From an uncultured Collinsella sp. (GTDB taxonomy: Bacteria > Actinomycetota > Coriobacteriia > Coriobacteriales > Coriobacteriaceae): a DNA stretch of 15,497 nt. The stretch covers positions 1 to 15,497 of the forward strand of contig URNK01000020.1 in assembly GCA_900549195.1 (NCBI GenBank). The letters are read 5' to 3'. Shown here one piece after another: positions 6,304-12,026 of the stretch. Position 1 is the stretch's first letter; each line of letters opens with the position of its first letter. The notes below the pieces were generated by a model. It saw nothing but the letters and a program-made list of their open reading frames with translations. It had not been told where the DNA came from and made no database searches. The position numbers and the translations under genes are program-made.

Positions 6304-7317
6304 TTACACCATCGGGATACGGTCGTGGTTGACTTGGCTGTAGAACAGGCGCTGAATCTCTGCCGCATTACGTGACTGGCCGAGCGCCCACATGGTTTTG
6401 GCCACGAGCGTCTCGGTGGTCATGTCGTCGCCGCGCAAAATACCCGGATGATCAGCGTAAGCTCGGCCGACCTCATAAACACCCAGGTCGAGGCCCTCCT
6501 CGGGGACCTGCGTGGTCATAACGACGGTGCGACCCGAATCGACCCAGCGAAAAATCGCCTCCTGGAATGATTCGCCGGACTCGCCAAACTCGGGAATACC
6601 GCCAATGCCAAAGGTCTCCAGAATCACAGCGTCGTAGCTATCGGCTAGGGCGTCCAGGATACCCGGGTTCACGCCGGGCGTCAGCTTAAGGACAAACACG
6701 CGCGGGTCGATACTGTCGTAGAAACGAACCGGGCTCTCATTCTGATGAGTGCCGTGAAGCCCGTTGCGCACGATGCGGTCGTTGCGGATGTAGGCAATGG
6801 GCGGATAGTTGACGCTAATGAACGCGTTAAAGCTCATGGTGCGCTGCTTGCGGGCGCGCGTGCCGGCAATGGCGACGCCGCCAAACACAATCGACACATC
6901 GTGCGAATGCTCGTCGAGCGCATAGAGCAGGCTCTGGTACAGATTGAGCTTGGCATCGGTAAAGGGGTTACCCATGGGCTTTTGCGAGCCGGTGAGTACG
7001 ATGGGCTTGGGACTGTCCTGAATCAGATACGAAAGTGCTGCCGCGGTGTAGCTCATGGTGTCGGTGCCGTGCAGAATCACGAAGCCGTCGTGATCGGCAT
7101 AACCCTCGACGATGACGTCGCGGATACGCATCCAGTCGCTCGGGCGCATGTTGGTGCTGTCGATGTTCATGGGCTGCACGACGTCGAGCTCGCAGAGGCC
7201 CGAGATCTCAGGGACGCTCTGGGCGAGCTCCTCGCCGGTCAGGGCGGGGGAGAGGCCGTTGCCGTCCTCGGTCGATGCGATGGTGCCGCCCGTGGCGATG
7301 AGAAGGATGCGCTTCAT
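6304..7317 (-). CDS. ansA: Type I (cytoplasmic) L-asparaginase
   Basis: This enzyme hydrolyses L-asparagine to aspartate and ammonia. The protein is 337 aa, close to AnsA of E. coli (338). The nucleophile motif ATGGTIAS carries Thr12. The second catalytic motif HGTDTM carries Thr85-Asp86. The catalytic Lys is probably Lys157 in AGTRARKQR. There is no signal peptide, which fits the cytoplasmic type. ATG 7317 has AGGAA 6-7 nt upstream on the minus strand. Upstream, TTGAAC (7396-7391) and AATACT (7371-7366) could form a promoter but the 19-bp spacing is long. The gene converges with the XRE gene and diverges from guaA. Confidence 0.95.
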   Translation of the reverse strand: MKRILLIATGGTIASTEDGNGLSPALTGEELAQSVPEISGLCELDVVQPMNIDSTNMRPSDWMRIRDVIVEGYADHDGFVILHGTDTMSYTAAALSYLIQDSPKPIVLTGSQKPMGNPFTDAKLNLYQSLLYALDEHSHDVSIVFGGVAIAGTRARKQRTMSFNAFISVNYPPIAYIRNDRIVRNGLHGTHQNESPVRFYDSIDPRVFVLKLTPGVNPGILDALADSYDAVILETFGIGGIPEFGESGESFQEAIFRWVDSGRTVVMTTQVPEEGLDLGVYEVGRAYADHPGILRGDDMTTETLVAKTMWALGQSRNAAEIQRLFYSQVNHDRIPMV

Positions 7318-7584
7318 GCTGGTATTCCTATCGTATTTGTCGCCGCAGAGGCGGAGTCGTTCGGCAGTATTGTGGCACAGGGCGGTGAATGTTCAAACGT
7401 ATTACATCATCCGTAACGTTTGGTAACACTTCAATTGCCGTCAAATAGGGGTCCAGGTCGTGCGTTTGCCGTGCGCTGATGGCTGAGAGGGACGAGAAAC
7501 CCCATATAACGTGTACACTATGGGAGTTATTTTCGTTCATTCACGCGGGTGGGCACCGGCTCCCCGCCAACAAGAGGGGGAACC
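7318..7584. promoter_or_regulatory. Divergent ansA/guaA intergenic region
   Basis: This 267-bp gap must hold both promoters. TACACT at 7514-7519 could be the guaA -10 but lacks a convincing -35. A GC-rich hairpin (GCGGG...CCCGC, about 7547-7567) lies just before the guaA ribosome binding site (GAGGGGG, about 7574-7580). No purine riboswitch core was recognised. Confidence 0.4.
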
Positions 7585-9183
7585 ATGGATCAAAAGGCTT
7601 CCGCAAAGGTCCTCGTACTCGACTTTGGTGCGCAGTACGGTCAGCTCATTGCCCGTCGCGTCCGCGACCTCAACGTGTATTCCGAGATCGTCCCCTGCGA
7701 CATCTCGGCCGACGAGATTCGCGAGATGAACGCCTCTGCGCTCATCCTTTCCGGCGGCCCGGCTTCCGTGTATGCCGAGGACGCTCCGTCCATCGATCCC
7801 GCCATCTTTGACCTGGGCCTTCCCATCCTGGGCTTTTGCTACGGCCATCAGATCACGGCCGTGACGCTCGGCGGCAAGGTCGGCCACTCCGAGGTGGGCG
7901 AGTACGGCCGCGCCACCATCACGCGCACGGCCGGCGCCAAGCTCTTTAACTCCACGCCCATGGAGCAGACCGTGTGGATGAGCCATCGCGACGCCGTTTC
8001 CGAGGTGCCCGAGGGCTTTACCGTTACCGCCAGCACCGACGTGTGCCCGGTTGCCGCCATGGAGTGCGTTGAGCGCAAGATCTTCACCACGCAGTTCCAC
8101 CCCGAGGTCAAGCACTCCGAGTACGGTCAGCAGCTGCTGAGCAACTTCCTGTTTGAGATCTGCGGCCTGGAGCCCAACTGGAGCATGGACAACCTGGTCG
8201 AGACCATGACGGCCGAGTTCCGCGAGAAGGTCGGCGACGACCGCGTGATTCTGGCCCTGTCCGGCGGCGTTGACTCCTCCGTCGTGGCCGCCCTGGGCGC
8301 CCGCGCCGTAGGCAAGCAGATGACCTGCGTGTTCATCAACCACGGCCTGCTGCGCAAGGGCGAGCCCGAGCAGGTGGAAGAGGTCTTCACCAAGCAGTTC
8401 GATGTCGACTTTATCCACGTCCACGCCGAGGACCGTTATGCCGAGCTTCTGGCCGGCGTGACCGAGCCCGAGGAGAAGCGCCGCATCATCGGTACGCAGT
8501 TCTGGAAAGAGTTCTTCGCCGTGGCGCAGCAGCTCGAGACCGATGGCAAGCCGGTCAAGTACCTGGCTCAGGGCACCATCTACCCCGACATCATCGAGTC
8601 CGGCGCTCGCAAGACGGGCGGCAAGACGGCCACCATCAAGAGCCATCACAACCTGATCCCGTTCCCCGAGGGCGTGCACTTCGACCTTATCGAGCCGCTC
8701 GACCACTTCTTTAAGGACGAGGTCCGCGCGCTTGGCCTGGCGCTGGGCCTGCCGGGTCACATCGTGTTCCGCCAGCCTTTCCCGGGTCCGGGTCTGGCCA
8801 TCCGCATCATCGGTGCGGTCGACAAGGAGAAGCTCGAGATCCTCAAGAACGCCGACGCCATCGTGCGCGAGGAGCTCGATGCTTACAACCAGCGTCTGTT
8901 TGAGCAGACCGGCGAGCGCAACTCTGAGCACAGCTGCTGGCAGTACTTTGCGGTTCTGCCCGACATTAAGTCCGTGGGCGTTATGGGCGACGAGCGCACC
9001 TATCAGCGCCCGATCATCCTGCGCGCCGTCGAGTCCAGCGATGCCATGACCGCCGACTGGGCCAAGCTGCCCTACGACGTGCTGGCCCGCATCTCCGGCC
9101 GCATCGTGGCCGAGGTTCCCGGCGCCAACCGCGTGTGCTACGACATCACGTCCAAGCCGCCCGCGACCATCGAGTGGGAATAG
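7585..9183 (+). CDS. guaA: GMP synthase (glutamine-hydrolysing)
   Basis: GuaA converts XMP to GMP using ATP and glutamine, the last step of guanine nucleotide synthesis. The protein is 532 aa (family about 513-525). The class I glutamine amidotransferase domain comes first, with nucleophile Cys85 in GFCYGHQ and the His172/Glu174 pair in FHPEVKHS. The ATP pyrophosphatase domain follows with the P-loop SGGVDSS (226-232). The dimerisation/XMP-binding C-terminus ends in the canonical ITSKPPATIEWE. The ATG at 7585 has a strong GAGGGGG site; an in-frame GTG at 7549 is less likely. A strong terminator follows 14 bp after the stop. The 3' end of guaA is a known insertion site for genomic islands, and accessory DNA does begin downstream here. 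Confidence 0.98.
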   Translation: MDQKASAKVLVLDFGAQYGQLIARRVRDLNVYSEIVPCDISADEIREMNASALILSGGPASVYAEDAPSIDPAIFDLGLPILGFCYGHQITAVTLGGKVGHSEVGEYGRATITRTAGAKLFNSTPMEQTVWMSHRDAVSEVPEGFTVTASTDVCPVAAMECVERKIFTTQFHPEVKHSEYGQQLLSNFLFEICGLEPNWSMDNLVETMTAEFREKVGDDRVILALSGGVDSSVVAALGARAVGKQMTCVFINHGLLRKGEPEQVEEVFTKQFDVDFIHVHAEDRYAELLAGVTEPEEKRRIIGTQFWKEFFAVAQQLETDGKPVKYLAQGTIYPDIIESGARKTGGKTATIKSHHNLIPFPEGVHFDLIEPLDHFFKDEVRALGLALGLPGHIVFRQPFPGPGLAIRIIGAVDKEKLEILKNADAIVREELDAYNQRLFEQTGERNSEHSCWQYFAVLPDIKSVGVMGDERTYQRPIILRAVESSDAMTADWAKLPYDVLARISGRIVAEVPGANRVCYDITSKPPATIEWE

Positions 9184-9197
9184 TAAATAGCCCTTTG

Positions 9198-9235
9198 CGA
9201 GGGAGGTCGGATACGGCCTCCCTCGTTTTTTATTT
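9198..9235 (+). terminator. Strong intrinsic terminator of guaA
   Basis: CGAGGGAGGTCG (9198-9209) pairs with CGGCCTCCCTCG (9214-9225) over 12 bp with one G-U pair and a GATA tetraloop. It is followed by TTTTTTATTT. This is textbook rho-independent structure. Confidence 0.93.
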
Positions 9236-9672
9236 GCGTGCCATGGGTGCTTGTGCATTGTGGTGTATGTGGTACATGCAAACCAGCCACGCAATCTCTC
9301 AAGCTGTTTAGCTGGGATTATTGTTTGCTGGTATGCTTTAAAGTGCTTTCAATTACCGAAGCAACGCCATCAATTTATTTCTAATTAATGCTGACCGGCA
9401 GATTGCGTCCGCCCGCAAGAGGCCGCTCGGACTGGTACTCAAAATGTACTCACGACGTTTTGAGTATCGATTTGCTGGTACTCACAGACGGTAAAAACGG
9501 CTGTCTACCTCGATATATTCGTTATCCCCAACGACTCGTCAACGAATACTGACTAGTGATTGAGTGCTGCATGGCTCAAATTAGCCTACCTAATTACGTA
9601 ATTACGTATTCTGAAGTAAAATGATTTCGGCCAATTAAGGAACGTAGAACAGGTCAATTCGGAGGGGCGACC
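9236..9672. other. AT-richer intergenic region upstream of the R-M operon
   Basis: No credible gene was seen here on either strand. GC is visibly lower than in the flanks. Features are: CTGGTACTCA twice (9432-9441, 9475-9484); GTACTCA also at 9446-9452; an inverted repeat TACTCAAAA/TTTTGAGTA (9436-9444/9458-9466); and overlapping palindromes at 9591-9608. TAAAAT (9617-9622) could be the operon -10, without a good -35. The change in composition right after the guaA terminator suggests an island boundary, but no integrase gene is present. Confidence 0.55.
9591..9608. promoter_or_regulatory. Overlapping palindromes before the R-M operon
   Basis: TAATTACGTAATTACGTA contains two overlapping perfect palindromes: AATTACGTAATT (9592-9603) and TACGTAATTACGTA (9595-9608). 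They sit 8 bp upstream of a TAAAAT -10 candidate and 65 bp before the RHH gene. Ribbon-helix-helix proteins often bind such tandem short sites and regulate their own operon. Confidence 0.45.
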
Positions 9673-9840
9673 ATGGAGGAAGATCAGGCTGTTCATGCCG
9701 AAAGGGAGCTGGATAAGTTCACGCTCTCGATAACCCGCGAGGATAAGCGGGCTCTTAAGTCCTATGCCGCGCGCCAGGATAAGACGGTGGCTAAAGTCCT
9801 GCGCGAATGGATTGACGAGAAGTGCAAGGGGGAGAAGTGA
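9673..9840 (+). CDS. 55-aa ribbon-helix-helix protein at the head of the R-M operon
   Basis: This small protein shows the RHH (Arc/CopG) pattern. FTLSITREDKRALKSYAARQ supplies a beta-strand and first helix. KTVAKVLREWIDEKC supplies the second helix. RHH proteins are dimeric DNA-binding repressors, often autoregulators or antitoxins. GGAGGGG at 9661-9667 gives it a strong ribosome binding site. Its TGA overlaps the ATG of the next reading frame (TGATG at 9838-9842), so translation is tightly coupled to the methyltransferase. The likely role is control of the R-M operon through the 9591-9608 palindromes; this is inference. No toxin partner is seen. Confidence 0.75.
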   Translation: MEEDQAVHAERELDKFTLSITREDKRALKSYAARQDKTVAKVLREWIDEKCKGEK

Positions 9841-10112
9841 TGTCTCAGACGGCGCAAGCAGTCGTTCAGAACCTTGTTGATCGCGCTGTCAAGCTGGGCG
9901 ATCGTCAGCTCGCTGCCGACATCCGCGCCTTTGCGGCGCAGCGCCAGTTTGGGCTTGTATTTGAACACAACCGTCCAGAGCGACTTCGCCTTTATGGCAA
10001 ACCTATCATGGAGGGCGATGTCGTACAGGTGCTTCCCGAGCGTGGTAAAAAAGAGGACTCTAGCTCCCAACTGCTATGGTTGGTAAATGCCGTTCGGGGG
10101 GGGGGTTGCTGA
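9840..10112 (+). CDS. mod: N-terminal segment of type III methyltransferase, frame-broken at G10
   Basis: This 90-aa frame (MSQTAQAVVQNLVDRAV...) carries the N-terminal helical and small-barrel region seen in larger DNA methyltransferases of the type III group. RQFGLVFEHNRPERLRLYG and GDVVQVLPERGK precede the catalytic domain in that family, recognised from memory. Translation starts at ATG 9840, coupled to the RHH stop codon. It reaches the G10 tract and ends at TGA 10110-10112 after VRGGGC. With nine Gs it would instead read VRGGVADLKPY and join the catalytic frame to make a 727-aa protein. It is therefore best seen as exon-like 5' coding of mod in the OFF state, not as a separate gene. Confidence 0.8.
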   Translation: MSQTAQAVVQNLVDRAVKLGDRQLAADIRAFAAQRQFGLVFEHNRPERLRLYGKPIMEGDVVQVLPERGKKEDSSSQLLWLVNAVRGGGC

Positions 10113-12024
10113 TCTAAAGCCATATCAATCGCCCTCATATGGCGAAAACGAATGCGAGCCCCGCTCCGTTGCTGTCGACGATGTCGTGCCTGTTGCTGAG
10201 TATGACCAGCCGATTTATTCTGGCCTCAGAGAGACTGGGCGTGTCGAGCGCGGTGGCGATAAGCCCTATCAGGTAGTCATTAACGGCGAAAACTACCATG
10301 CTCTTGAAACCTTGGCCTTTGCCTATGCAGGCAAAGTGGACTGCATATATATTGACCCGCCCTATAACACTGGCGCCCGCGACTGGAAATACAACAACGA
10401 TTACGTCGACGGCTCCGACGCCTATCGCCACTCCAAGTGGCTTGCCTTCATGGAGCGCCGCCTCAAGCTTGCCAAGCAGCTGCTCAACCCCAACGATTCC
10501 GTACTCATCGTGACGATCGATGAGAAGGAGTACGCAAGGCTTGAGCTTCTTTTAGAGAGCGTTTTTCCCAACGCGACCGGTATCCAGACGGTTTCAATCA
10601 CCATAAACAAGAACGGGGTCGCCCGTGGCAACCAGTTCAAGAGAGCTGACGAGTACGCTGTCTTTTGCTTTTTTGGCACCGCCGCGCCGTGCCAAGTGGA
10701 CCGCAGACTCTATTCCGTTGAGTTCGGAGAACTTGAGGGAAAAGTGGCTGATGACGCGTCGAGCAGCCGCTCCCAACGTAAAGTACGTTGGGAGTGGCTG
10801 CTGAGGGGCGGTCCCAATGCCGCTCGCACCGCAAGGCCGAACCTCTTCTATCCCATCTATATCGATGAGGAGACCGCGACCATTAAGGAGCTCGGCGCTT
10901 CTCTCCCCCTTGAACAAGACTGGACAAAGATACCGACAAAAACGGGTCTCAGGGCAGTTTGGCCTATTAGGACCGATGGCCGAGAGGCGACTTGGAGGAT
11001 CTCCCAGAATGCTCTACAGGCCAAGCTTGATCGCGGGTGCGCAAAAGTAGGTGAGTACAACAAAAAGAGTGATCGGTACTCCCTCCTTTACCTAGGAGAT
11101 TCCCAAGAGGAGCGTCTCAAGAATGGAGAAATTAAACTCATCGGCAAGGCTGAGGATGGGTCCTTGCTTCTCGAAGAGCAGGGAGAGCGCTCTGCCATTC
11201 CAACAACTGTTTGGAGTGGCACGCAGTTCTCTGCCGGTGAATACGGGAGCCGATATATCAAAAAGTTCATCGGCGATAGGCGCTTCACATTTCCAAAGTC
11301 CCTTTATGCGACCGAGCTCTCAATCGCTTCCGTTGTTGCCGACAAGCCCGACGCCCTTGTAGTCGATTTCTTCTCAGGATCGGGCACCACGGCACATGCC
11401 GTCATGCGCTTGAACCATCAGGACGGCGGGCGCAGGCGCTCCATCAGCGTAACGAATAACGAGGTCTCCGAGGACGAATCCAATAAGCTCACCAAGCGCG
11501 GTCTTCGTCAGGGCGACCCCGAATGGGAGGCACTGGGCATCTGCCAGTACGTTACCAAACCTCGCGTCACGGCGGCCATCACGGGCAAGACGCCCGAGGG
11601 CGATCCCATCAAGGGTGACTACAAGTTCACCGACGAGTTCCCCATGGCCGACGGCTTCGAGGAAAACGCCGTCTTCTTTGACCTCACCTACGAAGATCCA
11701 GACGCCGTCGAGCTGGGCGTGGCCTTCGAGGAGATCGCGCCCCTGCTCTGGCTGCGCGCTGGTTCGCGTGGCAGCATCATCAAGCACGAGCAGCCGGGCT
11801 TTGCCATGGCCGACGCCTACGCCGTCCTTTTCGACTTTGCTTCGGTCGGCGCTTTCATAGACGCCGTCAAGCAGAATGCCAGCATAGGGTGCGCCTATGT
11901 GATCACGGACGACACGGCTCGATACGCCTCCGTCAAGACACAACTGCCTGGGCTCGACGTCGTCCGCCTGTACGAGAACTACCTGCAATCGTTCAAGATT
12001 GCCGCCGAGGATGCGGTGAGGTAA
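10087..12024 (+). CDS. mod: Type III DNA adenine methyltransferase (Mod), catalytic part
   Basis: This 645-residue frame is a beta-class N6-adenine methyltransferase. The catalytic motif IV DPPY (D90-Y93, in YIDPPYNTGARDWKYNNDY) comes before the AdoMet-binding motif I (DFFSGSGTT, 427-435). The region between them is the target-recognition domain, and the conserved C-terminus ends SFKIAAEDAVR. Mod methylates one strand of an asymmetric site and supplies specificity to Res. The frame opens at ATG 10087, just before the G10 tract, without a ribosome binding site, so this ATG is probably internal to the true gene and the real start is 9840. Initiation here by coupling is possible. Part of the middle region (about 10560-11330) looks less GC-rich and uses more AGA/AGG codons than the ends. 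The res gene follows 2 nt after the stop. Confidence 0.9.
   Translation: MPFGGGVADLKPYQSPSYGENECEPRSVAVDDVVPVAEYDQPIYSGLRETGRVERGGDKPYQVVINGENYHALETLAFAYAGKVDCIYIDPPYNTGARDWKYNNDYVDGSDAYRHSKWLAFMERRLKLAKQLLNPNDSVLIVTIDEKEYARLELLLESVFPNATGIQTVSITINKNGVARGNQFKRADEYAVFCFFGTAAPCQVDRRLYSVEFGELEGKVADDASSSRSQRKVRWEWLLRGGPNAARTARPNLFYPIYIDEETATIKELGASLPLEQDWTKIPTKTGLRAVWPIRTDGREATWRISQNALQAKLDRGCAKVGEYNKKSDRYSLLYLGDSQEERLKNGEIKLIGKAEDGSLLLEEQGERSAIPTTVWSGTQFSAGEYGSRYIKKFIGDRRFTFPKSLYATELSIASVVADKPDALVVDFFSGSGTTAHAVMRLNHQDGGRRRSISVTNNEVSEDESNKLTKRGLRQGDPEWEALGICQYVTKPRVTAAITGKTPEGDPIKGDYKFTDEFPMADGFEENAVFFDLTYEDPDAVELGVAFEEIAPLLWLRAGSRGSIIKHEQPGFAMADAYAVLFDFASVGAFIDAVKQNASIGCAYVITDDTARYASVKTQLPGLDVVRLYENYLQSFKIAAEDAVR
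10096..10105 (+). repeat. G10 homopolymer (contingency tract) in mod
   Basis: Ten consecutive Gs lie within mod, 256 nt after its likely start. Loss of one G, or gain of two, joins the 9840 frame to the catalytic frame. Tracts of this length slip readily during replication and drive phase variation in known mod genes of pathogens. The length could also be an assembly miscount. Confidence 0.9.
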
Positions 12025-12026
12025 AC

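Noticed and set aside
6745..7416. 223-aa frame antisense to ansA
   Set aside because: Composition-driven shadow of the asparaginase gene; no ribosome binding site or recognisable motif.
7318..7584. Purine or TPP riboswitch before guaA (CTGAGAG and GGG...CCC elements noticed)
   Set aside because: The conserved core positions of either riboswitch class are absent; only a short common string matches.
7537..9294. 585-aa open frame antisense to guaA
   Set aside because: It is a shadow frame produced by high GC at third positions, with no domain features, opposite an unmistakable gene. The same applies to 1314-2399, 4023-5174, 2570-3619 and 12759-14465 on the minus strand.
9432..9484. CRISPR array
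   Set aside because: The repeats are only 7-10 bp, few and unevenly spaced.
10047..10053. A6G as a programmed -1 frameshift site joining the two mod frames
   Set aside because: The codon phase is AAA AAA G, not the X XXY YYZ phase needed, and a -1 shift leads to the wrong frame. The G10 tract explains the break better.
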